DNA of 17,427 nucleotides. Source: an uncultured Lachnospiraceae bacterium. GTDB taxonomy: Bacteria; Bacillota_A; Clostridia; Lachnospirales; Lachnospiraceae. Each line of letters opens with the position of its first letter. Position 1 is the first letter of the stretch. Positions 1 to 9,177 of this stretch are shown one piece after another. A program made the translations under genes and the position numbers. The notes under the pieces were generated by a model. That model was not told the origin of the DNA and did not search any database. It saw only the letters and a program-made list of their open reading frames with translations. The stretch is from positions 1-17,427 of the forward strand of contig CANOBT010000114.1 of the NCBI GenBank assembly GCA_947564305.1, in the 5' to 3' direction.

Positions 1-1
1 A

Positions 2-2122
2 CGGGCAGAAACGTTATTGGAAAAAATGTCTTTGAAAGAGAAAGTAATGCTGCTTAGCGGCGACTGGAAGATGATGAGGGATACGGTTAAATATAAGAGA
101 AGCTATAATCCCGTTCCAATCACTTCCCATGGAAACAAGCGATTGCATATCAAGCCGGTTGCTTTTACAGATGGTCCCCGGGGCGTTGTAATGGGAAACT
201 CGACCTGTTTTCCGGTATCTATGGCGAGAGCGGCAAGCTTTGACCTTGAACTGGAGCATGAGATTGGTGAAGCAATCGGAAAAGAAGCGCGCGCCCAGGG
301 GGCAAATTATTTTGCAGGTGTCTGTGTGAATCTTTTGATGCATCCCGCCGGAGGACGGGCGCAGGAATCTTATGGCGAAGACCCTTTTCTGGTAGGGGAA
401 ATGGGGAGTGCGCTTGTAAAAGGGGTTCAGAAACATAATGTTATGGCCTGTGCCAAGCATTATGCGGTCAACAATATGGAGAACCGCAGATTTTATGTAA
501 ATGTAGACTGTTCAGAGAGGACACTCAGGGAAGTCTACCTTCCGCATTTTAAAAAATGCGTGGATGCGGGATGCGCTTCCCTGATGGGGGCTTATAACCG
601 CTTTCGGGGAGACCAGGCATCCGAGTCAGAATATTTGTTGACCAAAATTCTCCGTGAGGACTGGGGATTTAAAGGGTTTACGATCACTGATTTTATCTTT
701 GCCTTGCGTGACGGGGCTAAAGCGATTACGGCGGGCATGGATATGGAAATGCCTCTCCCGGTTCATTTTGGCCTGGAACTGAAAGAAGCTGTGGAACAGG
801 GAAAACTGGATGAAAAAACGGTGGACCAGGCGGTGCTCCGGGTGCTGAAAACGCAGCTGACTTTTGAAAATACACCGGATGCCATGGAATACGATAAAAA
901 GATGGTAGCCTGTCCGGAACACGTGGCACTTGCGAGAAAGGCAGCGGAAGAATCGGTGGTTCTCCTTAAGAATGAAGAAAATATGCTTCCACTGAAAAGA
1001 ACGGTGAAAAAAGTACTTGTAATTGGCCATCTGGCAGATCAGACAAATACAGGAGATCATGGCAGCAGCAATGTCTATCCACCGAATGTTGTAACGCTGC
1101 TTCAGGGAATTAAAGGCATTCTTGATGGGGAGGCAAAAGTTGATTTTGTTTTGGAGACAGAGCTTACCAGAATCCGGGAACTGGCGCCAAAAGCAGATGC
1201 GGTATTGATTGTAGCCGGAAATGATTATAATGATGAAGGCGAATATGTAATGCCCGACAGTGATATTGATTCTACTGCTTTGATGGCCCGGGGCTTTAGG
1301 AATAATGGAAATAAATTTATGGGCATGATTATGTCAAAGGCATCTGGCAATGGGGGGAATGCTTCCTATACTTCTGACGATGGAGGGGCTGTAGGCGGCG
1401 ACCGGAAGAGCCTGTCTCTTCGCCCGGATGAGATAGAAGCAATTCACCTGGCTGGTTCCCTAAACAGAAAAACTGCTGTTGTGCTAGTATGCGGCAGCAT
1501 GATTCTCACTAAGGAATGGGAGGACAGCGTTTCTGCAGTCCTGTATGGGTGGTATTCCGGAATGGAAGGAGGAAAAGCGATTGCATCTGTATTGTTTGGG
1601 GATGTGAATCCTTCAGGGAAACTTCCTTTTGTCATCCCGGCATCCGAAGAACAATTGCAGAAAATTGATTTCTTTCAAAGTAATGAAATCTATTATGACT
1701 TTTACCACGGATACCGGAAGCTGGATCATGATGGCAGCAGACCGGCCTATCCTTTCGGATATGGTTTGAGTTACACATCTTTTGCTTATGGCAAACCGGA
1801 AGCGAGTGTGGGGAAAGAGGAAGTGGTAATTAAGGTTTTGGTCAAGAATACCGGGAAAATTGCAGGAACTGAGATTGTGCAGGTATATGTTGCCGCACTC
1901 GGGTCAAGGGTAGAGCGCCATGTAAAGGAATTAAAGGGGTTTGCCAGAGTATATTTAGAGGCGGATGAGGAAAAAACGGTGGTGATTTCTATTCCGGCAG
2001 AGGAACTGAAATACTATGATGAAACCACAAATAGCTGGATACTGGAACATATCTCTTATGATTTTCTTGTGGGGCCAAATGCCGCAAAGGAAAATCTGAG
2101 TATGGTAAGCTGTACGCTTTAA
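2..2122 (+). CDS. Glycoside hydrolase family 3 beta-glycosidase (5' end outside window)
   Basis: Retaining exo-beta-glycosidase of family GH3, probably acting in the cytoplasm on beta-gluco- or beta-xylo-oligosaccharides; the exact sugar cannot be read from sequence. The frame is open to the left edge, and the codons from base 2 (RAETLLEKMSLKEKV) match the usual GH3 opening, so the true start lies upstream; a TTG at 17 is an unlikely start. The N-terminal barrel has the substrate-binding KHYAVN motif and the nucleophile Asp in TITDF (codon 689-691). The second domain carries the DEGEY ... GGDRKSLSL segment (about 1234-1430), where the acid/base Glu normally lies. The end is a fibronectin-III-like domain (from about 1800, with IVQVYVAA and KELKGFARV). 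No PA14 insert is seen. The next gene, a sugar symporter, starts 35 bp downstream, so the two are probably cotranscribed. Confidence 0.93.
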   Translation, partial: RAETLLEKMSLKEKVMLLSGDWKMMRDTVKYKRSYNPVPITSHGNKRLHIKPVAFTDGPRGVVMGNSTCFPVSMARAASFDLELEHEIGEAIGKEARAQGANYFAGVCVNLLMHPAGGRAQESYGEDPFLVGEMGSALVKGVQKHNVMACAKHYAVNNMENRRFYVNVDCSERTLREVYLPHFKKCVDAGCASLMGAYNRFRGDQASESEYLLTKILREDWGFKGFTITDFIFALRDGAKAITAGMDMEMPLPVHFGLELKEAVEQGKLDEKTVDQAVLRVLKTQLTFENTPDAMEYDKKMVACPEHVALARKAAEESVVLLKNEENMLPLKRTVKKVLVIGHLADQTNTGDHGSSNVYPPNVVTLLQGIKGILDGEAKVDFVLETELTRIRELAPKADAVLIVAGNDYNDEGEYVMPDSDIDSTALMARGFRNNGNKFMGMIMSKASGNGGNASYTSDDGGAVGGDRKSLSLRPDEIEAIHLAGSLNRKTAVVLVCGSMILTKEWEDSVSAVLYGWYSGMEGGKAIASVLFGDVNPSGKLPFVIPASEEQLQKIDFFQSNEIYYDFYHGYRKLDHDGSRPAYPFGYGLSYTSFAYGKPEASVGKEEVVIKVLVKNTGKIAGTEIVQVYVAALGSRVERHVKELKGFARVYLEADEEKTVVISIPAEELKYYDETTNSWILEHISYDFLVGPNAAKENLSMVSCTL

Positions 2123-2157
2123 TCTCAAAATAAAACAAAAAGAAAATCAGGAGGCAA

Positions 2158-3513
2158 ATGATGGGAAAGAAAGGAAAAACAAACCATTCAGACAAATTAC
2201 CGTGGTATAAGACTTTGGCGTGGTCCACAAGAAGTGTATCTTTGGCATGTAACATTATGGTTGTAAGTTATTTGACGTATTATTGCACCAATGTATTGGT
2301 AATGCCCGCAACTATTGTTGGAGCATTATTGCTGGTGAGCAAACTATTTGACGGCGTTACGGATATCATTGCTGGCTTTATTGTAGATAATACTCATACC
2401 AGATTTGGTAAGGCAAGGCCCTATGAAATATGCATTATTTTTGTCTGGCTCGCTACGTTATTGATGTATTCCTGTCCGGATATTGGAATGGTCGGAAAAG
2501 TGATTTGGATTTTTACTACCTATACCCTTGTTAATTCAGTATTTGCAACTATGCTTAGCGCTTCAGAAGCAGTATATCTTGGACGTGCAACTAAAACTGA
2601 TTCTGAAAGGACTATGTTGGCTTCCGTGGGTGGTATAACAGTTATGATTGGCACAATAGCAGTCACGGTAATATTTCCCGTTCTGATGGGTACCATTGGG
2701 GCGACACCGGGAGGCTGGACAAAGATAGCCCTGATATTCGGTTTGCCGCTTGGGGCAATTGGCATAGGGCGGTTTATTTTCGTGAAAGAGTATGCGGATG
2801 CTGCTTCCGAGGAGAGCCAGAAGATTTCGGTGAAGGTTTTATTCAAATCTTTGAAGAGTAATCCCTACATTTTTATCCTTTCAATATCCGAACTGTTTTT
2901 TAGCTGGACTAATAGTATGGCTACTGTCGCTACATATTATTTCCAGTATATTGTGGGAGATGTCACAAAAGCCGGTCTGGTGGGGATGATTTCTCTCATT
3001 ACGCCAGTCGCATTGATTTTTATGCCTGCTGTTTTGAAGAAGTTTTCATTCTCACAAGTTGTCATCATTGGTTCTGTCCTCGGCGTAATTGGAAATGTAA
3101 TCAAGGCGTTTGCCGGTGCTAATATGGGGGTGATCATACTGGGGAATTTCTTCGCTGTTTTAGCTTCACTGCCTCTGAATTTCTATGTAACAGTCATGGT
3201 TATATCATGCATGGATTACAGTGAGTGGAAAACCGGTGAACGTGTAGAGGGCGCTTTTTCTGCCATGAACGGTTTTGCCGCGAAAGTTGGTGCGGGGCTT
3301 TCCAGCGTTGTCATTGGTTTAGTCATGGGTGCAGCAGGTTTTGACGGTACGGCTGCTGTCCAGTCTGCTTCCGCTACGAACGCGATTGTAGCATTGTATA
3401 GCTGGCTGCCTGCCGTATTGTTTGTATTGATAATAATTTTGATGAAATTTTATAAATTAGATCGTATGATGCCCCAGATTTCGGCTGATTTGGAGGCAAG
3501 GCGTAATAAGTAG
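2158..3513 (+). CDS. GPH-family sugar:cation symporter (MFS-type)
   Basis: Secondary transporter of the glycoside-pentoside-hexuronide:cation symporter family, expected to bring a glycoside or oligosaccharide into the cell with a cation. The 451-residue length is normal for the family. About twelve hydrophobic segments are visible, and the family signature lies between helices 2 and 3 (DGVTDIIAGFIVDN followed by TRFGKARPYE). The cytoplasmic tail FYKLDRMMPQISADLEARR is also typical. An AGGAGG ribosome binding site ends at 2154; two ATGs follow at 2158 and 2161, and the second has the better spacing (6 nt), so the protein may be one residue shorter. It lies between two GH3 genes, so it probably supplies their substrate. 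The tail of a second, lost copy is found at 6148-6221. Confidence 0.93.
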   Translation: MMGKKGKTNHSDKLPWYKTLAWSTRSVSLACNIMVVSYLTYYCTNVLVMPATIVGALLLVSKLFDGVTDIIAGFIVDNTHTRFGKARPYEICIIFVWLATLLMYSCPDIGMVGKVIWIFTTYTLVNSVFATMLSASEAVYLGRATKTDSERTMLASVGGITVMIGTIAVTVIFPVLMGTIGATPGGWTKIALIFGLPLGAIGIGRFIFVKEYADAASEESQKISVKVLFKSLKSNPYIFILSISELFFSWTNSMATVATYYFQYIVGDVTKAGLVGMISLITPVALIFMPAVLKKFSFSQVVIIGSVLGVIGNVIKAFAGANMGVIILGNFFAVLASLPLNFYVTVMVISCMDYSEWKTGERVEGAFSAMNGFAAKVGAGLSSVVIGLVMGAAGFDGTAAVQSASATNAIVALYSWLPAVLFVLIIILMKFYKLDRMMPQISADLEARRNK

Positions 3514-3617
3514 ATTCATGCAGATACATTAAATAGGCTGATGTTGGATCTGATATTTTAGGATTGCAACGAAGTATATCAAAGATTCAATGTAAAAAAA
3601 TGATTGGAGGTAATATT

Positions 3618-6026
3618 ATGTCACATTTTCCTTACCAAGATAAAAACCTGTCCGTGTCCGTGAGGGCAGAAGATTTGCTGGGTAGAATGACGATTCAGCA
3701 GAAAATAGCACAGCTTCAATGCATTATGACGATTGGGGGGCCACTAAATGCAGAGTCCTGTCCAGATGGATTGGGAGTAACGAATATCACATCTTTTGAT
3801 TTTTCCAAAGAGAGGCAGGCTGAAAGCATGGCAGAAAATGTCCAGACAGTGGCGAAGAACGCATGGGGGATTCCGCCTATTCTTCATACGGAAGCACTGA
3901 CAGGTCTGGGTGTACAGGGAGCAACAGTATTTCCTTCTGCGATTGGTCTGGGAGCCAGTTTTGATCCACAGATGGTGGAGGAAGCGGCTGCGGTGATCCA
4001 TGATGAAACCAGGGCGATGGGGTATCATCAGACGCTTTCGCCAGTGTTAGATGTATGCCGGGATTCCCGATGGGGGAGAGTCGGTGAAACATATGGAGAA
4101 GATTCCACCCTATGTGCGATGATCGGTACTGCTTATGTAAAAGGCCTGCAAGGGAAAGAAGGAGATATGATTTCAGCGACCGGTAAACACTTTCTGGGTT
4201 ATGGTCTTTCTTCTGGCGGACTGAATATGGCAACCTGTGTAGCATCAGGCCGTGAGATCCGTGAAGTTTATGCAAAGCCATTCCAGGCAGCCATGACGGA
4301 GGGGAATATGCTTTCAGTCATGAATTCATACGGTACAATAGATGGGGAAATGGTCATAGGCTCCGAAAAGATACTTACGGATCTTCTCAGGGATGAAATG
4401 GAATTTGAAGGTATTGTAGTCTCCGACTATACTTCCATTGAACATCTGGTAGATCACCGCATTGCTTCTGATATGGACGAAGCGGGCTATCTGGCATTAA
4501 GGGCAGGCCTTGATATGGAATGTCCTTTCCCGAAAGGCTACAGCACCAGAAATCTGATGTCCGGTTTGGAAAGCGGCAAAGTATCCATGGAGTGGATTGA
4601 CCGTTCTGTAAAGCGCATTCTGGAAGTAAAGATTCGTTTGGGAATGCTTGATGGCGTAACTGCCGCTCTTGACAGATTTGATATATTTGATGCCCCGGAA
4701 AGCCGGGTACTGAGTCTGCGTGCTGCACGGGAAGCAACGGTATTACTGAAAAACGATGGGATACTTCCCCTCCAGAAAAAAAAGCAGAAAATTGCTGTTA
4801 TCGGTCCGCATGCTGACAGCATCCGTCTGTTGTTCGGGGGTTATACACTGGCAGCAAGCATTGATATGATGATTGCCGGTTCCCTGTCAGATCAGGCGGG
4901 CATGGATGCCACTATGGATGATTTGGCAGACGCAAGTATGAAAGTGAAGAATGACCTCCCGAAATATCCCGGAAGCAATGTGGATCGGGACAATGAAGAG
5001 GCTTTGGCGGCTGTGGCAGCAGCTTATCCATCTACTAAGTCTATCTTCCAGTCGCTGAAAGAAAAGGCTCCGGAATCAGAATTTGTATATCTGAAAGGCT
5101 GTGACATCGCAGGAAATGACCGTTCTCAGTTTGGTGAAGCACAGATGCTTGCCAGGGAATCTGATGTTGTAATCGTAACGGTAGGCGGTAAATATGGATG
5201 GGGTGGAAGCTGCACTGTGGGAGAAGGGATTGACAGTGATACCATCGGACTCACCGGTATTCAGGAAGAACTGGTGCTCATGCTCACAGAAATTGGAACA
5301 CCAGTGATTGTTGTACATATGGATGCAAGACCGCTGTGCAGCCCGGCGATAGCTAAAAAGGCTAATGCAATCTTGGAATACTGGTTCCCGGGACAAACCG
5401 GCGGTGAGGCACTGGCTGACATCCTTTTTGGGGACTATAATCCTGCAGGACGTCTGCCAATCACAGCGCCCCGCAGTGCAGGTCAGATTCCTGTTTATAA
5501 TGGACAGTATTGCGGCAATAGTTACTACAGTGTACAGGCCGGGTCGTCATCCTGCCGGTATGTTGATTCAACGATGGAGCCTCTTTATTACTTTGGTCAT
5601 GGATTGTCTTATACTACATTTGAATATAGGGATATTATGACGAGCCAGCCGGAAATTACTTCTGATGGGAAACTTACGATTTCCTGTAAAGTGAAGAATA
5701 CCGGGAACCGGGCTGGCGAGGAAGTGGTGCAATTATATATATCTGATCTGAAAGCCTCTGTTCTGCGTCCATATCAGGAATTTGCCGGCAGTGCCAGGAT
5801 TTTTCTGGAAGCAGGAGAGGAAAAGACAGTGTGTTTCTCTGTTCGTGCTGATCAGTTTGCCTTTGTTGGCAAGGATGGAAAATGGATTGTGGAAGAGGGC
5901 GATATGGAGGCAATGATTGGAACTTCTTCTGTGCATCTTCCTCTGCACACCAATTTCCGTATTGCTGATACGGCGTATGTACGTCCTGCCAAACGCGGAT
6001 TTTATGCTGCTGTGACTGTGAAATGA
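3618..6026 (+). CDS. Glycoside hydrolase family 3 beta-glucosidase/beta-xylosidase
   Basis: Second GH3 exo-beta-glycosidase, 802 aa, of a subtype clearly different from the one at the left edge. The start is ATG 3618, which has GGAGG at 3606-3610 and a 7-nt spacer; the frame is open further upstream to 3564 but has no ribosome binding site there. The opening RAEDLLGRMTIQQKIAQLQ is typical. The nucleophile is Asp270 in GIVVSDYTS. The second domain has VGGKYGWGG and GEGIDSDTIGL, the pattern seen in beta-glucosidase/xylosidase GH3 enzymes, with the likely acid/base Glu in GEGID. A C-terminal fibronectin-III-like domain follows (NTGNRAGEEVVQLYISDL). No signal peptide, so probably cytoplasmic. It is 104 bp after the symporter, with no terminator between them that I can see. 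The substrate is not determined. Confidence 0.94.
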   Translation: MSHFPYQDKNLSVSVRAEDLLGRMTIQQKIAQLQCIMTIGGPLNAESCPDGLGVTNITSFDFSKERQAESMAENVQTVAKNAWGIPPILHTEALTGLGVQGATVFPSAIGLGASFDPQMVEEAAAVIHDETRAMGYHQTLSPVLDVCRDSRWGRVGETYGEDSTLCAMIGTAYVKGLQGKEGDMISATGKHFLGYGLSSGGLNMATCVASGREIREVYAKPFQAAMTEGNMLSVMNSYGTIDGEMVIGSEKILTDLLRDEMEFEGIVVSDYTSIEHLVDHRIASDMDEAGYLALRAGLDMECPFPKGYSTRNLMSGLESGKVSMEWIDRSVKRILEVKIRLGMLDGVTAALDRFDIFDAPESRVLSLRAAREATVLLKNDGILPLQKKKQKIAVIGPHADSIRLLFGGYTLAASIDMMIAGSLSDQAGMDATMDDLADASMKVKNDLPKYPGSNVDRDNEEALAAVAAAYPSTKSIFQSLKEKAPESEFVYLKGCDIAGNDRSQFGEAQMLARESDVVIVTVGGKYGWGGSCTVGEGIDSDTIGLTGIQEELVLMLTEIGTPVIVVHMDARPLCSPAIAKKANAILEYWFPGQTGGEALADILFGDYNPAGRLPITAPRSAGQIPVYNGQYCGNSYYSVQAGSSSCRYVDSTMEPLYYFGHGLSYTTFEYRDIMTSQPEITSDGKLTISCKVKNTGNRAGEEVVQLYISDLKASVLRPYQEFAGSARIFLEAGEEKTVCFSVRADQFAFVGKDGKWIVEEGDMEAMIGTSSVHLPLHTNFRIADTAYVRPAKRGFYAAVTVK

Positions 6027-6068
6027 GAGTGATGGGAATTATGCGATCGGGAAGATAAAATGGTCCAA

Positions 6069-6101
6069 TGAGAAGCACTTCTTGAAAAGCGGTGCTTCTC
6101 A
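6069..6101. repeat. 10-bp perfect inverted repeat (hairpin)
   Basis: TGAGAAGCAC at 6069-6078 and its exact complement GTGCTTCTCA at 6092-6101 flank a 13-nt loop. There is no T run directly after it on the + strand, so it is not a standard intrinsic terminator in that direction. It lies between the second GH3 gene and the transporter remnant. It could be a weak terminator, an mRNA-processing or stabilising hairpin within the operon, or part of a lost element. Confidence 0.6.
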
Positions 6102-6147
6102 GATGGTAGAGGAAATCGTGAAAAATAAGGAGAATCAGGGATGGAAA

Positions 6148-6221
6148 ATGAAGTTCTATAAGCTGGACGACATGATGCCTCAGATTAGAAGTGATTTGAA
6201 ATAAGGCGTAAAAATAAATAA
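6148..6221 (+). pseudogene. C-terminal remnant of a second GPH-family sugar transporter
   Basis: The frame from ATG 6148 reads MKFYKLDDMMPQIRSDLK and then TAA. This matches the tail of the intact symporter at 2158-3513 (MKFYKLDRMMPQISADLE). Past the stop, moving to the next frame restores the match: codons 6204-6221 read RRKNK-stop, equivalent to RRNK-stop in the intact gene. So one base has been lost near 6202, inside an otherwise preserved 3' end. Nothing upstream of 6148 matches the transporter, although that frame stays open back into the end of the GH3 gene (with GKIKWSNEKHFLKSG, which I do not recognise). The sequence differs enough from the intact copy to be a related paralogue, not a recent duplicate. 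Probably left by deletion or recombination between transporter genes. Confidence 0.75.
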
Positions 6222-6250
6222 AAGATAGAGAAAATGAGGAGCGGCAGACT

Positions 6251-8932
6251 ATGGCAAAAATAGATGATTTATTGAATAATAAAGTGGAAAACTACATCTT
6301 TCCATTTTTCTGGCAGCATGGTGAAGATGAGAAAACATTGAGAAAGTATATGGAAGTCATTCAGCAGGCAAACTGCAATGCCGTATGTGTGGAGTCAAGA
6401 CCTCATCCGGATTTTTGCGGGCCGAAATGGTGGAGGGATATGGATGTTATTCTTGATGAAGCCAGAAAAAGGGATATGAAGGTATGGATTCTTGATGATA
6501 GCCATTTCCCGACAGGATATGCAAATGGTTCCATAAAGGGGACGGCAAATGAATTTAGAAGGCAGAGTATCTATACGAAATGTATCGCTGTGGCCGGAAA
6601 AAAGAAATACCGCATCAATGCAGCGAAACTTATGCGAAAAATTCCTGCTACTACCATGTGGAAGTTTGTAGGTAAGTTTATGAATCGCGGGACAGATTCT
6701 TTCCGGGATGATCAGGTACTGGATGTAGCGGTGAAGCGCACAGGCATGGAGGAACCGGAATCCATTGCGTATGAGATGAGAGGCGATATCCTTGAAGGAA
6801 AGCTGCCCGAAGATGTTGAAAAGCTGTATATCACCTTTTTGACGCGGAATGCGGGAATCAACAGAGACTATATGAATATGATGAGCCGTGATTCCTGCAG
6901 ATTTTTAATCGATCATGTTTATGAGCCACATTATGAGCATTATAGTGCTGACTTTGGCAAAACCATAGCGGGTTTTTTCTCGGATGAACCCGGATTGGGC
7001 AATGGGTCACATTTTACCAATCAGGTAAAGATTGGCAGCAATTTTGATATGCCCTGGAGCGCAGAGCTGGAAGAGTGTTTACATGAGAAGCTGGGGGAAA
7101 ATTGGAAATCCTATCTGCCGCTTTTGTATGACGATACATTTTCCAGTGCGCTTGTTTCAAGGGTAAGGCTCATTTTTATGGACCAGGTTACAAGGCTGAC
7201 GGAACAGAATTTTTCGGTCCAGGTTGGTGGCTGGTGCAAGGAACACGGCGTGGAATATATTGGCCATATTATCGAAGATAATAATCAGCACTGTAGGACG
7301 GGCGCCAGCTTAGGGCATTATTTCAGGGCATTGTCCGGGCAGGATATGTCCGGAATTGATGATATCGGAGGACAAGTGATTCCCTATCAGGAGGATGCGC
7401 CTGCGGAGGGAGTGTCCAAATTACTGGGAGGAAGGGATGGGGAATTTTACCATTATTGCCTGGGCGCGCTGGGAGCCTCTTGTGCGGCAATAGACCCTAA
7501 GAAAAAAGGCAGGGCTATGTGCGAAATATTTGGAAATTACGGCTGGTCAGAAGGTCCCCGGATGGAGAAATATCTGGTTGACCATTTCATGGTCCAGGGG
7601 ATTAACCGGTATGTCCCGCATGCGTTTTCGCCAAAGGTTTATCCCGATCTGGATTGTCCGCCACATTTTTATGCGCATGGCCATAACCCGCAGTACCGTG
7701 CCTTTGGAAAACTTATGGCATATACCAATCGTGTATGTAGTTTGATATCCGATGGAAAGCCGGTATGTAATGTAGCGGTTCTTTATCATGGGGAACATGA
7801 GTGGATGGGGGAGACCATGTTTGACCAGAAGGTGCTTCGTGTATTTATGGAGAATCAAGTCATGGCACATGTGGTTCCCTGTGATGTTTTTTGGGAGAGG
7901 GACAGGTATAAAACACAGATTACTGCGGAAGGGCTTTTCATTAACGGAAACCTGTATTCAAAGCTTCTTATCCCGAAAACAGACAACATAAGCGGTGTGT
8001 TGGCGCATTCTTTAGTAGAGCTTGCGGATACGAAAACAGAGTTGATTTTTGTGGAGGATTATCCGAAGCATGTTATTTGTGAAGAAGCGTCTGACGCAAA
8101 AAAAGCTGAGGAAGAGTCTCTTTGCAAGAAAGTAAAAAACAGTTCCCGGAGAGTGGTACTTGAAGAATTAATGGATCATGTCAACCGTGAAGTGATCCTC
8201 AAACCAAAGAATGCCCGGATAAGATATTATCATTATATTGGAGAAGAAGAAATTCTATATATTGTAAATGAAGATGAGGGTTACTATGACGGGATTCTAT
8301 CCATTCCAAAGCCATTAGAATTGTACAGATATGATGCATGGAATAATGAGGTGTCAGAAGCAGATGTTGACGTAGAAAAGAATGCCTCGAACATAAAGCT
8401 TCATTTAAAACCGAGTGAGGGTATCATTTTTGTTGTTGGAAAAAGAAGCGGCTTAAAACGCGTTGCTATGGAAAAATGCATTCAGCGGATTTCATTAGAT
8501 CCCGGAAAGGTTACATTTAAAGCGGCGAGCTGTAAAGCCATTGATTACCCGGAGTTTGGCAACATGGAAATTATTAATGAGCTTGTTCCGTATTCGGAAT
8601 CCCACCCCAGGTTCTCAGGATATATCGCTTATGAGATTACGGTTGGACCGGAGTATGCATGCCTTTTGAAAAAGGGAAGACTTGAACTTTATATTGAGAA
8701 TGCTGGTGAGGATGTTGAGGTATTTGTGAATGGGAAGTGCGCAGGGATGCAGGTGCTCCCGCCATTTTATTATGATATTACGGATTTTTTAAATACTGAC
8801 ACAAATGTATTACGCATAGAAGTGGCAACAACGCTTGAAAGGGAACGGGGGGTGAATAAGAAAAAGCAGGAGAATACCGGAATTTGGGGGGAAATTGAGC
8901 TGTTGGTCTACGAGGACAATAGAGAAGAGTAG
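6251..8932 (+). CDS. GH106-like glycoside hydrolase (putative alpha-L-rhamnosidase family)
   Basis: Large 893-aa enzyme that I place, with moderate confidence, near the GH106 alpha-L-rhamnosidase-like hydrolases. Start ATG 6251 has GAGGAG at 6236-6241. The N-terminal part looks like a (beta/alpha)8 barrel: NAVCVESRPHPDF, then VWILDDSHFPTGYANG (about residues 75-95), a strand-and-loop pattern common in these enzymes. A candidate catalytic acid lies in FFSDEPG (Asp245/Glu246), and a second acidic cluster in GHIIEDNN. The last ~110 residues (from about 788) form a jelly-roll, carbohydrate-binding-like domain with the GH2-type signature VEVFVNGKCAG and YDITDFL. No signal peptide. With two GH3 enzymes, a symporter and an esterase as neighbours, it probably removes a terminal sugar from an imported glycoside. 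Rhamnose is a family-based guess; the protein could belong to an unassigned family. Confidence 0.72.
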   Translation: MAKIDDLLNNKVENYIFPFFWQHGEDEKTLRKYMEVIQQANCNAVCVESRPHPDFCGPKWWRDMDVILDEARKRDMKVWILDDSHFPTGYANGSIKGTANEFRRQSIYTKCIAVAGKKKYRINAAKLMRKIPATTMWKFVGKFMNRGTDSFRDDQVLDVAVKRTGMEEPESIAYEMRGDILEGKLPEDVEKLYITFLTRNAGINRDYMNMMSRDSCRFLIDHVYEPHYEHYSADFGKTIAGFFSDEPGLGNGSHFTNQVKIGSNFDMPWSAELEECLHEKLGENWKSYLPLLYDDTFSSALVSRVRLIFMDQVTRLTEQNFSVQVGGWCKEHGVEYIGHIIEDNNQHCRTGASLGHYFRALSGQDMSGIDDIGGQVIPYQEDAPAEGVSKLLGGRDGEFYHYCLGALGASCAAIDPKKKGRAMCEIFGNYGWSEGPRMEKYLVDHFMVQGINRYVPHAFSPKVYPDLDCPPHFYAHGHNPQYRAFGKLMAYTNRVCSLISDGKPVCNVAVLYHGEHEWMGETMFDQKVLRVFMENQVMAHVVPCDVFWERDRYKTQITAEGLFINGNLYSKLLIPKTDNISGVLAHSLVELADTKTELIFVEDYPKHVICEEASDAKKAEEESLCKKVKNSSRRVVLEELMDHVNREVILKPKNARIRYYHYIGEEEILYIVNEDEGYYDGILSIPKPLELYRYDAWNNEVSEADVDVEKNASNIKLHLKPSEGIIFVVGKRSGLKRVAMEKCIQRISLDPGKVTFKAASCKAIDYPEFGNMEIINELVPYSESHPRFSGYIAYEITVGPEYACLLKKGRLELYIENAGEDVEVFVNGKCAGMQVLPPFYYDITDFLNTDTNVLRIEVATTLERERGVNKKKQENTGIWGEIELLVYEDNREE

Positions 8933-8980
8933 GCAGAATCTAAGGTAATGGACCGCATGGTCTGAGATGGGGATAAGATT

Positions 8981-9139
8981 TTCGCCCCTAAATGAGTTGC
9001 AATGGTAATAATGGTTGTTTTTCTGGCGCAGTTGATGGCAAAAGATTTATTAACTGAAAAGTATGCATATTTGAGTAGCTTGCTACGTTTGGTGGTTATG
9101 CCTACATTGGTTGGGATTGCCAGGATGATTTGGAAATAG
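8981..9139 (+). pseudogene. Fragment of an auxin-efflux-carrier (AEC) family permease
   Basis: The frame here reads FAPK, a TGA stop, then VAMVIMVVFLAQLMAKDLL, TEKYAYLSSLLRLVVMPTLV and GIARMIWK-stop. The order of features (TAP-like residues, a hydrophobic stretch ending LAQ, a short polar loop, then SLLRLVVMPTLVG) is that of the middle of AEC-family transporters, where a conserved RL..IP lies in a membrane helix. Both ends are missing, and an in-frame stop at 8993-8995 interrupts it. It is therefore a decayed internal piece between the 893-aa hydrolase and the esterase gene. The assignment is from memory of the family pattern. An alternative is a real 45-codon membrane peptide starting at ATG 9002, but it has no ribosome binding site. 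Confidence 0.55.
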
Positions 9140-9177
9140 CCGGATAGTATAAAAATATTGTTTAAGTGGAGGTTAAA

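Noticed and set aside
3564..3617. Upstream extension of the second GH3 gene
   Set aside because: No ribosome binding site there, while GGAGG at 3606-3610 is well placed for ATG 3618, which gives a normal GH3 N-terminus.
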